Of a stretch of DNA of 64,000 nucleotides, positions 1 through 39,002 are shown in pieces (within the stretch, counting starts at the first letter, position 1; every line of letters starts with the position of its first letter). Made by a program: the position numbers and the translations under genes. The notes beneath the pieces were generated by a model. It worked only from the letters and a program-made list of their open reading frames with translations. It made no database searches and was not told the DNA's origin. The stretch comes from Anadara kagoshimensis (taxonomy: Eukaryota > Mollusca > Bivalvia > Arcoida > Arcidae), in the NCBI GenBank assembly GCA_021292105.1, contig CM037874.1, positions 35,452,185-35,516,184 of the forward strand. Direction: 5' to 3'.

Positions 1-288
1 TGTCCAATTCTTGCATACTTTCATAACAAAAAGAAAAATTAACTTCATATCTTATAATTCAATATTTATATTTTTTCAACAACAAATAAACAATTTAAAT
101 AACAATATTGACGTAGCTAATAAAAATAGCATCGCTATGGCGTAGGAATTCAAATGCCTCTGTGCGTAATATAAGATAATAAGATGATGTTACTGATAGC
201 CAATCCATTCATGCAAACGTAAGAAAAAAACATGACCAATCAAAATGCTTGAAACAAAGGAGAATTGAATTATTTAATTTTATTAAAG
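1..288. other. Left edge, intron of gene A
   Basis: AT-rich, no exon or repeat recognised. It should be the intron between the coiled-coil exon (off window) and the stalk exon. Confidence 0.5.
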
Positions 289-12250
<11,962 letters not shown>

Positions 12251-12273
12251 TTTGGATTGAATTGACTTAAGCG

Positions 12274-12293
12274 AATAAACGTAATTGAATAAA
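12274..12293 (+). promoter_or_regulatory. Poly(A) signals of gene A
   Basis: Two AATAAA hexamers lie at 12274-12279 and 12288-12293, 24 and 38 bases after the stop codon. The second runs directly into the end of a retroelement copy, so cleavage probably falls inside inserted DNA. Confidence 0.6.
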
Positions 12294-13136
12294 TCAAAAA
12301 CAAACATACTAATCCATTTCCGAATCACAATCCAGAAGCAAAGTAAACACTTTGGAACTGACAAGTTAGGTTAGACACGTGAACTTCCACCAGGGAAGTG
12401 AGGCCGGGTGCTCCGGAAGGGTAAGCACCTCCTGTTTAGCTAGCTACACCCGCCACGTGTGTAATCAAAATTGTGTGAAAGGAACATCGAACTACGAGAC
12501 GTCAAATATATCCAAGGCAATCCTGGACACAGAGACACCAAACTTATCAACAATACTGTGATGACGGCCATAAAACTTTTTGAGGGTCTTGATAAGCCTA
12601 GGCTTGCAATATCCCTGAGTCAACAATTTATTTGCAAGCAGCCTACTTCGTTGTACAAAGTCCCCATAGTGGGAACAAGCTCTACCATAGCGTATTAATT
12701 GGGAAACAAATACACCGTAAGCAGAAGAAGCAGGTATATTGCTGCATAAAAAAGGAAAGTTGACAATAGAAAAATTGAAGTCATCACGTTTGTCATAAAG
12801 TTTTAAATGTAGCCTTTCCTGTGCGTCATAATTCAGGTATAAGTCTAAATATGAAGCAGAACTTGAGGAATCAGTCGTGTCTTTTATTTCAAGCTCACTA
12901 GGATAGATGACATTTACATAGTCTCCAAATTTAGGATTGTTAAGAGACAGAACGTCATCTATATATCTGTATGTTGAGTTGAATGACTGCGACAGTCTCC
13001 AGATAAAATGTTTCAAGTGACTTAATAAAGATCCTTCTAATATTTTAAGAACATGAACTGGTATGTTTGTACTAAGGCAAAGTTCAATCCCCTTAGTTAA
13101 ATTCGCTGTAATTGGATAATACTGCCTAGAACTCAT
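12293..13136 (-). mobile_element. Retroelement copy of the same family, long open RT part
   Basis: It begins at gene A's second poly(A) hexamer. On the minus strand 13136-12492 stays open for 214 codons and contains TYRYIDDVLSLNNPKFGDYV, then IKDTTDSSSSASYLDLYLNY, LYDKRDDFNFSIVNFPFLCS and KFYGRHHSIVDKF. The first 50 or so codons do not match the part that precedes YIDD in sister copies, so the copy looks rearranged or joined to another segment. It looks young but is not whole. Confidence 0.7.
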
Positions 13137-13374
13137 CCCTTAGACTTCATCAGTCACTATCTCTTTTCCTTTTCGGACAACATTATAGAAAAACAGTTCC
13201 GAGGGAGAGGTTCATAATATCTTTGTTTCAATTAATTTCAATTTCATTCAACATCATTGATTTTCAACTGTAATAATAAATAAATAAATAAATGTAAAAT
13301 AAATCTCAATATTAATGTGCAATCACACATATTAACAAATAATAAAGTATAGTCCCTGACGTGAGTGGCTATAC

Positions 13375-13745
13375 CTAGGTATAGTCCCGTTGCTATGCGT
13401 TGTCGAGGACATATGTTTTCTACAGAAATTAGTATTTATGTAGTTATCCAATGATTTTCCAACAAATTAACATGTGATGTACTAAAGTACTGTATAAGCG
13501 ATACCTACGTTTTGAGACTATACAAAGGTTGCGAAATTATTGAAAATTACATAATTTTTCAAAAGTGTATTTAATGGAGATGGTTCAAACGATTTTCGAC
13601 ACAGCAAAAAAGAACCATTCACGATCTTGTGTTTTAGTAAAACACATATGTTAATTTGTTGAATAATCATTGGATAACTACATGAATACTATTTTATGTA
13701 GAAATCATCTGTCCTTGTCTCGGCACCTCTTAAGACAACAATATA
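13375..13745. mobile_element. Foldback element between genes A and B
   Basis: The left arm about 13423-13490 (TATGTAGTTATCCAATGATT, CAACAAATTAACAT) and right arm about 13637-13705 (ATGTTAATTTGTTGAATAAT, CATTGGATAACTACATG) are inverted copies; weaker pairing continues outward to the AGTCCC blocks. Confidence 0.65.
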
Positions 13746-13774
13746 GGAGAATAGTCCCCTCGATAAAGGTCCAT

Positions 13775-14050
13775 AATAGATTAATAATCTTCAATTTGCA
13801 TGTCGTTGGTCGATGGTATGGTGCATTTACTCACCATCAATGAATTGATCGCTTCGATATAAATGAATGGATCTTCACTGAAGCGAAAATATCATTACTA
13901 TATATGTTTTGTTTATATTTATTTTTCAACATCTAAAATGCACTTAACAGAGTTATTTTATAATGGAAGTTTTGTATCAGCCACAAACATACCTATCCAG
14001 ATCCAAGTCGCAATCCCAAAAGCATATTGAAAAATGTAAATTAGTGAAAC
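13775..14050 (+). repeat. Gene-flank duplicate below gene B
   Basis: ATGAATGGATCTTCACTGAA, TATCAGCCACAAACATACC and AATCCCAAAAGCAT recur in order at 36525-36790 below gene C. It appears to be part of the unit duplicated with the genes. Confidence 0.6.
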
Positions 14051-14549
14051 TTGCACAAAGAAAGTGTAGTATTATAAACATATCAATGATAATTATAACC
14101 ATATGCCTTAAATAGAAAAAAATTATCTACAAAAAATTAATATAATTAATTTTTTTTCAAAAAAACTTCAGTCCATCAAATCAAACTTTTATTAAAATAA
14201 AATCATAAATTACATTCTTTTACATTTGATTAAAATTTCAAATCAATTATTGCACAAGAAAAACTATAAGTTTCTTTTTAGGTACATTATGATACCTGCT
14301 TTTGTTGCACGTATAACAGAATTAAGCAATACTGTATTTTCAACTTTTTGTTATTTCCGAACATTTCATAATCATTAAAAATAAACTTTCGTTTCACAAT
14401 AATGTAAACTACACTACAATAATGGTTTCATGATAGTAAATATATAAGCACAATAAGTTTTCAAATCATTTGTACAAACAGTCATAAAACTAATCACAAA
14501 AAACATTTGCTAAGAATCATGTAAGTATATACAGCTGAATGTATACAAA

Positions 14550-14650
14550 TACATATCAAAATCAAAATCTAAAAACGAAGTAATTACTTTGAAACTGGCA
14601 ACTTAGGTTAATCACATAAACTTCCACCAAGAAAGTGAGACGAGATGATC
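14550..14650 (-). repeat. Retroelement terminus fragment below gene B
   Basis: Degraded family terminus and leader (AAACTGGCAACTTAGG, AACTTCCACCAAGAAAGTGA). Confidence 0.5.
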
Positions 14651-14763
14651 CAAAAAAAAGGCATATATGGAAGGAATATTAACATTTTTTAACCAGTTCT
14701 GTGCATTCATTTTTATTACTAAACTGTTGATTTTTATCTTACTTTTTCAGGTCAGCAGTTCAC

Positions 14764-14769
14764 TTTATT
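14764..14769 (-). promoter_or_regulatory. Candidate poly(A) signal of gene B
   Basis: An AATAAA on the minus strand lies about 190 bases after the gene B stop; another is at 14712-14717. AT-rich DNA makes chance matches likely, so this is only a candidate. Confidence 0.35.
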
Positions 14770-14955
14770 CGCGCGATAAACGCGTTGCCCAAATCCATTT
14801 CGATGTCAGATTAAATTTTAAATATATTTCTTTTACCATGCACAGGCCCTGATTAAAACAATTATGTTTAAAAACACCATTTCAAGCGGTTAAAACAAAA
14901 TTTGCTTGGCTTAAACAGCTTTCTGTTGATCTGAATTACTTGAATGGATAGTCGC

Positions 14956-29718
<14,763 letters not shown>

Positions 29719-31041
29719 CTTTAACACGAACTGAAAATTTTATTACTGTCCTTATTATTATGTCAAAGCAACACTTAGGATTTTTTAAAATTTTAATGTA
29801 ATACGACTTTGACCAAGTACCTTAATTATAAGTCATATGTTTGTTTAAGTTGTTTTCTACTTACGTACTTACATGTTTGAGAGCCTTTGTGGTAATAAAG
29901 TATGAATCCCATTTACACTCTTAACCCCGTAAGCGCCATATGACGTCAACCTCATTGTAAGACACTGTGCTTTGCATATTTTGGTGTAAAAACCGTAAAT
30001 ATTGACGGATCGATATAAACTTGGTTTCATAAGAAACTACAGATAATTGCCTACACAGTACTTCCTTCGGGTATTTTGATATTTCAGATTTTTTTTTCAA
30101 AATTGTGGAACTTTGACGTTTTTGATGAGTTTACGCATTGGAGTTGTTTTTTCTACGGAATAAGTAACTGGTTTAAATTTTTTAAAAATACCTTATTAGG
30201 TACAAATCACATATTTATGAAAAAGATTGTTTGTTTATTTTAACGAAATCAATTATTGAGACATAAATATTATAACATTGATCACATCGAACAATTACTA
30301 CTTTTTCTTTTCAACACGTTTCATTTTGTACACATTTTACCTTCGTCCTGGGAAAACGTCTTTATTAAATTGTTGAGTTTGAAGTATTTAAATTATATCC
30401 TACAACAGTGACTATAATTCACAAAATAAAATGCCGTCATACAAACTATTTCATGCAGTTAAGAAGAAAACTGCTTTAAAAAGCCAAATAAATTATCTCG
30501 AAACAACTGAAATTGAAAATTGTAGCTTCTATCTTATTTTAACTGAAAACGACCGCGGCAAAAACAAGTTAAATAGTTATGGGGACAGTAAATATTTTCT
30601 GTTATGCTCATATAGTATATTGACAAACTTTTGAACCTTTTCAAGTGAATTTTATTCCCTTAAAATGCGCATATCATAAACATATAGACACAGGAACTAG
30701 GGAAAATCTAAACGCACACATTGAATAAAATCGGTAACCACAAAGGTTTGGAAAGAACGAGCCATTTTCACGAATTAGGATCCCTCGCCAGTAGGTTTTT
30801 AGTCAAAGGACAGTAACTCTCAGGAAAACGAGCACACCAACTGGTGCTTATGATATGTGCATTGTTAGAAAATGAAATTCACTTGCAATCGTTCAAAAGT
30901 TTGCCGATATATATTTATATTTAAAAGCATGACAAAATTATTTACACCCCCCCCCCGTTAATTATTTAGTTTTTACTAAAAGGCTGTACTATAAGGACAA
31001 AATACAAGACGATGATATTGATATTAATTTCATTATTAATG
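29719..31041. other. Upstream region of gene B
   Basis: It should contain the gene B promoter. No convincing TATA box. TAGGATCCCTCGCCAGTAGG with AAAGGACAGTAACTCTCAGG at 30775-30825 recurs at 51325-51390 upstream of gene C, in a degraded form, and may be a repeat or duplicated flank. Confidence 0.4.
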
Positions 31042-31365
31042 GATTTGAGTTGAGTTGAGTTTTCGTGTTTAACGTCGCAGTGAAGATTATGTTTGTTAAA
31101 TCTAGACGTCACAAGCCATTGGTGAAAGTGAAGACATTTTGCCTGTGCCTTTTGCTGATGGCATTTTACAGCAGGGTTTTTTATCGTGTGACGCCTACCC
31201 TTACACGGGACCTCGTTTATTTTAAGTTCTCATCCGAAAAAAACGGTCACTTTCTTTTCGTAATGCGGAGTGCTTGGCGAAGGAACAGTCACTATACACT
31301 TTCAAGTCTTGGTTCAGACCCGGCCGGGGTTCGAACCCACGACCTCCCACTTACGGATTTATTGT
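31042..31365 (-). repeat. tRNA-derived SINE, reverse orientation
   Basis: It starts with the inverted tail (GAGTTGAGTTGAGTT), then the body (TACAGCAGGGTTTTTTATCG, CCTCGTTTATTTTAAGTTC), then the inverted B box (GGGTTCGAACCCACGACC). The head is truncated after the B box. Confidence 0.8.
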
Positions 31366-32329
31366 TATTTTGATTTATTGATTTCAATCTCGGACTGTGT
31401 TCTACAAAAAATTCTTTGTGTTCTTGTTTGGGCCAAATGTGGCCTAAAGCGCATTACCGCTCTTCAAAAAATATGTTACATTTTTTGTTTTATTTCTTAT
31501 ACTAATCTTTTATTAAGTTCGAGACATATAAATGATTGCTTCGTTAAAAAGGAAGTGAACAATAAATACATTTGTGCATTTGAATCTTAGTTGATGAGTT
31601 ATCACCCATTCTCAGTAATAAGGCCCAAATAGTGTTATATTACAGTATAATGAATTGGCTTTGGAAAAGACCAAAGAATAAATGTTCCAACAGAAACTAC
31701 ACATTTTATCTACAATTATCAATTACAGTTTTCTAGCTAATCCATGTATTTGATTATTTTCCAATCTCATAAACCTTCAAAATGATACAAACGTTACTGT
31801 TACCGGGTAAGGTTTTTATGTTTTAAATCGCCAGATCTTCAATATTTGGAAAGTAACAAACATTTAAAGAATTGTTTTTGTTAATGCTGCATTGTTGTCA
31901 TATCTAAAACTGGTTTCTGATGACAGTGCAATATATTGGTAAAATCTGGTGCCAAATAAAGATGTGTTACCAGCTGTATGATACAAACGTTACCACATAT
32001 AAAACTGTCTCCATGGTTATCATATATTATTGTCATACTTACCACTGACGTGGGCAAATTGAAGCTTATCTTACGCATACTTAACGGAACAATAAAATTT
32101 TCAACTAAACAGTCGCTATTGGGCCTGAACAAGCATGACACAAAATTGAATGGAAGGTTTTATTTTCATCAATACTTACGTTACGTCATTCATATGGTTA
32201 AATATTTTATCCAAGTCAAAATTAATATATTGTCAAACGAAGAATTTTGATATAATATTTAAAATATATCATCTTTATTCCGCTCAAGTTCCTATTATTT
32301 AAACCACATATTGTAACAGTTGAAAAAAA

Positions 32330-35060
32330 TACATACGTTACCGATACATACGTGATAACATCATTTGAAAATACACCTAAATCACGTCAAGTGACCACTA
32401 TAATTTGTATAGTTCTAGATTTAAATTATAGAAGTGTGCATGTGAAGTTTTAACCACATCGATTGTTGTTAAAATAAAAATTCTCAAGCAAAAGTGAAAC
32501 AGTCGAAGGTGACCTCTTTTGATGGCAAGAATCCATTCAAAGATTTCAATTTGAAATAATACATCTGACTATATAGATAATAAACCTTGTCGTTTCCATC
32601 AAACCCATGATGGTATGTCTACCCTTGATCCATAGTCTGGAATTCATTTTCCAAAAAATGATATATACGTTACTATAGGTAACGTATGTAATTAACACAA
32701 GTAACGTATGTATCAGTACTTTCATTTCAATTACAATGAAAACGTTAAGCAAACTGTCATTAGATACAACAATAAACAAACACTTAAAGTTTCTAGCTTA
32801 GTTACGTGTAGAGAAATTAAACAGTTTTCAACTTCAAATTGGATTTTGAAACGATAGATGTCACTGGTCTAATTTATTTGGATAATTTTCTCATATATTT
32901 GAATACAACATTGTTCATTTTAATATTTGTTACACATACAAATAAAATACCTGCAATTTCATAAATTCTGATTATGAAAGTGTAAATGCAGCGTAAAACA
33001 AAACTTCAATGGTCAAATGGGTAGTCAATATACATCCATATATCTGCAGACCCCCAGGTAACGTAAGTATTGGTATCTACGTTACTGGTCTGAATTACAA
33101 ACACAGTTGCTGTCTAATGTTTCATGATGGATGAATGATGTCTTGAAATTCAGTCAAATTACAGAGATAAAGAAAATGGGATATGATCGGAGTTCTTAAT
33201 TAAAGAGAAACTAAGAATTAAACTGAAAAAAACAAACCTACTATTCCATGTGTCCGAATCACAAATCCAGAAGCAAAGTGAAAACTTTGAAACTGACAAG
33301 TTAAGTTAAACACATGAACTTCCAGAACAGATAACCGCCAAGGATGTTTCAGATAGTGGTTATGTCTCTTTGGAACCAGTCCCCGTTGCGTCATTAACAA
33401 CAGTGGTCATACTCTACTTAGTTTTAGGTTACCTTCTAGGGGTAAACTAGGGGTAAAAACTAAAGTTCTGACAAGAAGTTAAGAGGGAAGCTTAATGTAA
33501 TGTATCTAAAGACGTTAAAATTTTAAAAGATAAATCATGAGAAAGAAATTTCAGATAGAAAACTTTCATATTAGAAAGGATAAAAGAGTTACATTTTCAA
33601 ATGAGAAGTTAACATTATGAAAGCAAACAGAAAGTGATGTATCCATTATTAACTTGACACCCAACAAGCGAAGCTCAGCAAGAAAAAGTTTTTCTTGGTA
33701 ACACCTTATTGACAAATATTAAATACATGTATAGTGATAGAATCAACAACAAAATATAAGTGATTTTAAAGACACAATATACATGTTATGTTTAGCAATA
33801 TAATTTTCCAACAATAATCAGTAATGGACCTAAACTGTGCATCATTGCTGACTGATTTATTTCATATTGCAGCAAAATCTATGTAAAACCGTTTTTAATT
33901 TGAAAGATGAGTGTAACAAAACCATTTAACTCCACATATATACAGATACATGATGTCTGGTATAGGATTTTAAAATTCTTAATTCGAAGGCTTTTGTGAA
34001 TGTCATCTATCTTAAGGATATTGACATAAAAGATACAACTGATCCTTCATGTTCTGCTTCATATTGGGACTTGTACCTCAACTATGGCACCCACGTGGAC
34101 TTTATAAAACGAAGCAAACTGCTTGATTACTAATACCAAAATACAATGGACATTGTTGATTTGTTCTCACTTTCCTGGTGAAAGTTCGTGTGTTTAACTT
34201 TATTTGCAAATGTTCAACGTTTGTTCTCTGCTTTGGGATTATGAAATTGGCATGGATCGGTATGAGAGACATTTTAAGTCACATGATTGATTAAAAGATA
34301 ATTAGAAGAAAAAGAGATCGACTTTAAATAAATTGACTGGTATAGACAGTAAATGTTTGTAAAAGGCACATAGCATGTAAGATTTTTCAGTCTATCCTGA
34401 ATTTAGAAACAGTACAACCAATCGGGTGGAGAAAAAAAGTTGTTAGAAATAAAGGATAAGTCCAGATTTCAGGTTTAAAAACTAAATATGAAAAGTACTA
34501 CTGGAGAGAAAAATACAGACAGTGGTTCCTTTAAAGATATGGCATTTTAATCAGCAATTAAGACTTTCTCATTCCATTAGCCTTGTTTTTTAGAATGTAA
34601 CTCGGGTATATTTTATTGAATTTCTTTAAAGGAGGACATGTCACTGAGTGAAGAAGTTTTAACCCCCAGTATGTAATTGTTACATACGTGACTAAACAGT
34701 TACATACGTTACTTACTTAATTAATTATTTTGTCACTAGAAAAGTGAACATTTACATCGTGATAATTGATAATTTTAAAGGCTTTATATCTCTTGTTGTC
34801 TTAATAAAGAAATTGAAGACTTCATTGTAAACGATACCATGTACATAATCTTATTATCGGTTAAACTGTTACATACGTTACCGATAAATAGTTTTTGTCA
34901 TTTCGCTAGAAAAGTGAACATATATACCAATATCATGTGTTCTATTGATAAGTTTTACAATTTTATTATGGAAAACAAGAGTTAATAATTTGTAATATAA
35001 TATAATTTAGCTGTCTTTATATTGACTCAAAGTCATCTAGAGGTGCTACATACGTTACCG
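32330..35060 (+). repeat. Field of TACATACGTTACC motifs, partly about 170-177-bp tandem
   Basis: At least eleven copies on both strands, near 32330, 32345, 32664, 32678, 32701, 33057, 33076, 34680, 34700, 34869 and 35046. The last three lie 169 and 177 bp apart and share following sequence (CTAGAAAAGTGAACAT), so they look like a decayed satellite. Region B-C intergenic. Confidence 0.65.
33225..34265 (+). mobile_element. Retroelement copy with inverted ends, RT on + strand, broken
   Basis: It lies in the B-C intergenic region. The forward terminus is at 33225-33325 and the inverted terminus at 34185-34265. In between, + strand sequence resembles the RT core (NCASLLTDLF near 33830-33865) and the IKDTT region near 34030. 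It is strongly diverged, so among the older copies. Confidence 0.55.
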
Positions 35061-35792
35061 AATACACTGTTTACTTAAGTGAAAATTATCTTGAAGATAA
35101 TAAGTTTTGTACAGTTCTTTTGGTTAGCAATTTCATCAAGACATATTTGCATTTTGATTTGAGTGTTGATTAATGACTACCTGTTTGAAATTTTGTTTCT
35201 GTTACCAACTTGAGAATACAGAAATAAATTTATTGTATTTTTGCGTAAAAATACTTTAATTTCTGTAGACTACAAACATCGTCATTATCATTTCGATATG
35301 CCGAAGTGGTCTCAAGGCACATTTTTAAATTAATAACAATGTAACCTAATGTTCAAGCATAATAAACATATAAATACTACTACCTGGTAAGAATATGATG
35401 AACTTTAACTACGGTCACGTAAATATCAACTCATTTAAATACAAATGGTATGTATGTAACAATAAAGTGAAATTACAACCAAAATAATCAATTGGTGTTA
35501 ATAATTTTGTTGTTTCTTAATCTTCTGATATGTCCAGTCTCTGAAAATACCAGAAGTTCATTGCTTGTAAGACTTTTATTTTCATCATCTTGAAATAGTG
35601 AATTGGGCCTTATTACTGAGAATGGGTGTATATATACATATAAAGGAAATGTCAAATTAAATCTTAAATTACTCTTAAGATAAAACAACTTAATTACTAG
35701 TGGATTTGAGTGTTTCGAGAAATAAGTTGCAATAAACTTTCGAGAAATAACAAAAGTATAACATGGGAAATTTTTTGAAGGAAATTATGTCA

Positions 35793-35991
35793 ATTGACGT
35801 ATCGCTGACCACGCCCACGATGTTCCGACATAAAGCTGGCATGCTTGAATTACACGCAAATAGAATGAAAACTCGGCCTGAATTGTGCCATTTAATGACA
35901 TTGGTACGTCATTAGTTTCCGTGATGCTGCTTGGGTTCCGTGATGGCGGCTTTTGTCGGAACATTGTGGGCGTAGCCGGCGATCCGTCAAT
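35793..35991. mobile_element. Palindromic MITE, about 200 bp, copy 1
   Basis: Left arm ATTGACGTATCGCTGACCAC and on to GATGTTCCGACA; right arm TGTCGGAACATTGTGGGCGT and on to GATCCGTCAAT. The interior AAAACTCGGCCTGAATTGTG is shared with the copy at 59.8 kb. Confidence 0.75.
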
Positions 35992-36524
35992 CACATATTG
36001 GATTTGTAGTTTTATTCGCAGTGTACTAATTTTCGCTTATTTCACGGCCTATTTTTTCTGCCCACATTTGTATTAAATAATATATAGTCTCGATCGTATA
36101 GTCAATTTCATTAATTACTCCTTCTTGCAAAGTATTTCCTTAGCTTAATATGGTAAAATATATTTTGGTCCTTTGGGTATCTTTTCAACATCTTGATAAC
36201 AATTGTGATTTCATAATTTTGCTCCAAGCACTACTGATGAGGAATGTTATTCCTATCCATATTTTCTAGTCCATATGTCAAGCATTTGGATTTTTTCAAA
36301 ATAGTTTTATTTGTTTTACCATTCTTGGTTCACTTGAACAAAAATTAAACCTTTGTAACAATTATGTTTAAAAAAAACAAAAATAGTTGTTCCTCTATCT
36401 CAAATAACCACAGCTACATTTGATTTCCCACAATTCCATGTTGCCTCCATTTATTGTTTTTAACACCTGCGCTGTCTAAATTCGAATCCTAATCTGACAG
36501 ATGCTTGTATGAGAAAAGTTATTA

Positions 36525-36790
36525 GTAAGCTTGTCGGGATCGATGGTTTGGCGTATTCCGGTTAAGAACTGATCTCTTCGACATAAGTAAATGGATCTTG
36601 ACGGGAGAAAAAAAAAACAAAAAAAAACCACCATTACTCCATACAAGTTGTACAGCTAGAATGTACAAATCATAATAAATTATAAATAAAAGTTCTCTGT
36701 CAGCCACAAACATACAAATATGCCAACCCAGTATCAAGTCATATATCCCAAAAGCATTTAAAACTTTATAAATTACATATTATACCAGTT
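36525..36790 (+). repeat. Gene-flank duplicate below gene C
   Basis: GTAAATGGATCTTGACGGGA, TGTCAGCCACAAACATAC and TATCCCAAAAGCATTTAAAA match 13775-14050. An A-rich insertion separates two blocks. Confidence 0.6.
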
Positions 36791-37155
36791 TAAATTTTAC
36801 AGCACTAGACGACCGTTTCGGAATAACTTTAAAAATAATTATAATGATGTAAACTTCAATCTGGAAAATAGCATATTCCAAGTATATAATGGTAATCATT
36901 GGGATGAAATACATACATGATAAGTTAGAAAAGATTGAGTTCATCAAGCAACCTTTGATAACAATGTGTAAGGTATACCAAACTATCTTACTAATAATCA
37001 CTGGTGTACAATTGGAATGCAAGTAAGTAGTAAGTTTCATAAAATCAACAGGGGAAATAATATCCTTGTGCTTGGTAGGCCTTATAAGACCGTGTTTAGG
37101 TATTTATTTCAATTTTCCGTCTAAAATATCATTAGATATGTGAAGTTTTGTCTTC

Positions 37156-37279
37156 TGTCATGTGCTACTTTTGAATTTTTATGAAATAATACAATTCAAA
37201 AGTAGCACATGACAATTTATTGTCATATACCATTTTTTGAATGTATTTTATGATTAAATTCAAAAAATGGTATATGACA
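37156..37279. repeat. Two adjacent perfect 22-bp hairpins
   Basis: Hairpin 1: TGTCATGTGCTACTTTTGAA+TT at 37156-37177 with its exact inverse at 37193-37214, loop 15. Hairpin 2: TGTCATATACCATTTTTTGA+AT at 37221-37242 with its exact inverse at 37258-37279, loop 15. Spacer 6 bp. Confidence 0.9.
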
Positions 37280-37459
37280 CTTCTACAACACAATTATCAA
37301 CATCGATAGATTTATTGCAACCTGTATGCTTTTAATTCTAAGAGATTTTGAGCTATTCAGTGGCTTGTTCTTCATTTAACTGTTTTTTCTTGTTTCCGGT
37401 TTCTTAGGTGTAGCCGGTACATAACGATTTCCCAGATGTTTCTTATCTTATCTTTTTGC

Positions 37460-37742
37460 TTAGTCTGTTTCATTCGCTTCTAGTTGTAGCGTCCTCTGTA
37501 GCGGTCACAGGTGGCCTACTCTATTTTTTAACTCTACAGAGGTGTCTTTAGCGTGCACTGAGACACAAAACCTTAGTTTAAGGTCTCATTCGAAAGACTA
37601 TTTTGGCTTTTTACGGGTCTAGTAGTATAGGCAGGAGATGAATATCATCTCAGAAAATTGCAAAGTCTTCAGTGAGGTTTGAACCCACGACCCTTGATTT
37701 CGGAAGCCAATGACAGTACCACTCGGCCATGTCCGCCCAAAA
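37460..37742 (-). repeat. tRNA-derived SINE, different head
   Basis: On the minus strand the head reads GACATGGCCGAGTGGTACTG and GGGTCGTGGGTTCAAACC, resembling tRNA-Leu/Ser boxes A and B, followed by a body not clearly shared with the 22.8-kb family except AGGTCTCATTCGAAAGA-like spacing. Confidence 0.65.
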
Positions 37743-38564
37743 CAGGTACAACTCTGCAGATGTGATGAATTTGAAATCGTTTGGTTCGGCAAATGCATTT
37801 AAACTCCAGTGTAAAAATGTGGTTTTAAAAATGCATCATATCTTTTTTAATCCATAATGAGATTAATTTTAACTGTTTAGTTCCTGTTAGTTCAAATGTA
37901 GTTTTAAAAACTCATTATGTTACTTCGATGAGGTTTCTTTATTATTATTTATTTTCAATCAATGTATACAAAAAGTATGCAAGTTTGGCTTGATAAATCT
38001 GTAAATCAAAGTAGCTTAAGGAAAAACAACCAGTTTTACTGAGAAGATCAAGGTTCAAACTCTGGCTGGAAGCTGATAAAATGTTGCCTGCTTTGTTCAT
38101 TTGTTTACATTTAGGCTCTATACTTGCATTGAAACATTTTTAGTCCCCATCTTGTGTTCTTTTTAGTTGCCTTGGACTACCGACTCTCCTGGTAGGATTT
38201 ATTCTGAGCCTCACTGACTGTTTTGGATCTTCTTTGGCCTCCTTTTACATCTGTGATAAACGAGGTTGGATTCTGTTCTAGAGCTTTTTTCATCTTCCTT
38301 GCATTAAGTTCTTAAGAATTTGACGTCCGTTCAAAAAATACCACCATCGGTTTCAAAATAAAAAATCCCTAAAGTTTTCCAGTCTGTCGAACCCAAAGTG
38401 GCCCAGTTTTACATTCTGTTATTTGTAGGTGAGCAAGCATATATCGTCTCCACTCCAACGAATAAATTATAGCTTCTCGTATTTCATTGCATATATTTGC
38501 ATTGTAATGCATAAACACGCAAAACAGATGAAATCTTATGCTTGTTATCAAAGTAAAATGTATT

Positions 38565-38570
38565 TTTATT
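38565..38570 (-). promoter_or_regulatory. Candidate poly(A) signal of gene C
   Basis: A minus-strand AATAAA lies about 265 bases after the gene C stop. Candidate only, because such hexamers are frequent in this AT-rich DNA. Confidence 0.3.
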
Positions 38571-38833
38571 TGATGGTGATTGAATCAAAAATATTGATAA
38601 GGGCAAACAAAAACGAGATTCATTGTGATCTTTACTGCAAAGGTTTTTTTTAACAAAAGTGTAATATACTTTATACTTTTGTTTAAGTACACATTGTTTA
38701 CATTCTGCCATTAATTACAAAAAAGTATTGCTGAAGGTCTAAGTTAAAAAAGGTTTATGAGGAAATAACTCTTTTAAGCGAACCTGAATGAGTGATAATG
38801 GCAAAATTTAATTATAATCAATTGGATATTAAT

Positions 38834-39002
38834 TCACGAACAAATAACACCGACATCTTCGCTATGAAAGCAATTCCCGAGGTTCCATTTCGTGTGTCCA
38901 CATTCGAGTAAACTTTTTTCTCTGCCATTACAAGCAAGGTTATTTAACCATATTGGTCCATGTCCTTGACCGTAAAATGCTCCAGTCTTTGCAGTCCCAC
39001 CA
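38834..39002 (-). CDS. Gene C SRCR domain 4, second half and stop
   Basis: 169-bp terminal exon encoding [41 protein letters not shown] and EDVGVICS, then TGA at 38834-38836. Confidence 0.9.

Larger units (their letters stand above)
35060..38564. other. Intergenic region below gene C
   Basis: No gene recognised. It contains the palindromic MITE, the duplicated flank, the twin hairpins and a SINE; the rest is AT-rich and featureless. Confidence 0.5.

Noticed and set aside
12492-13136. Host gene with RT-like domain
   Set aside because: The same sequence recurs in many broken copies with shared termini, so it is a mobile element.
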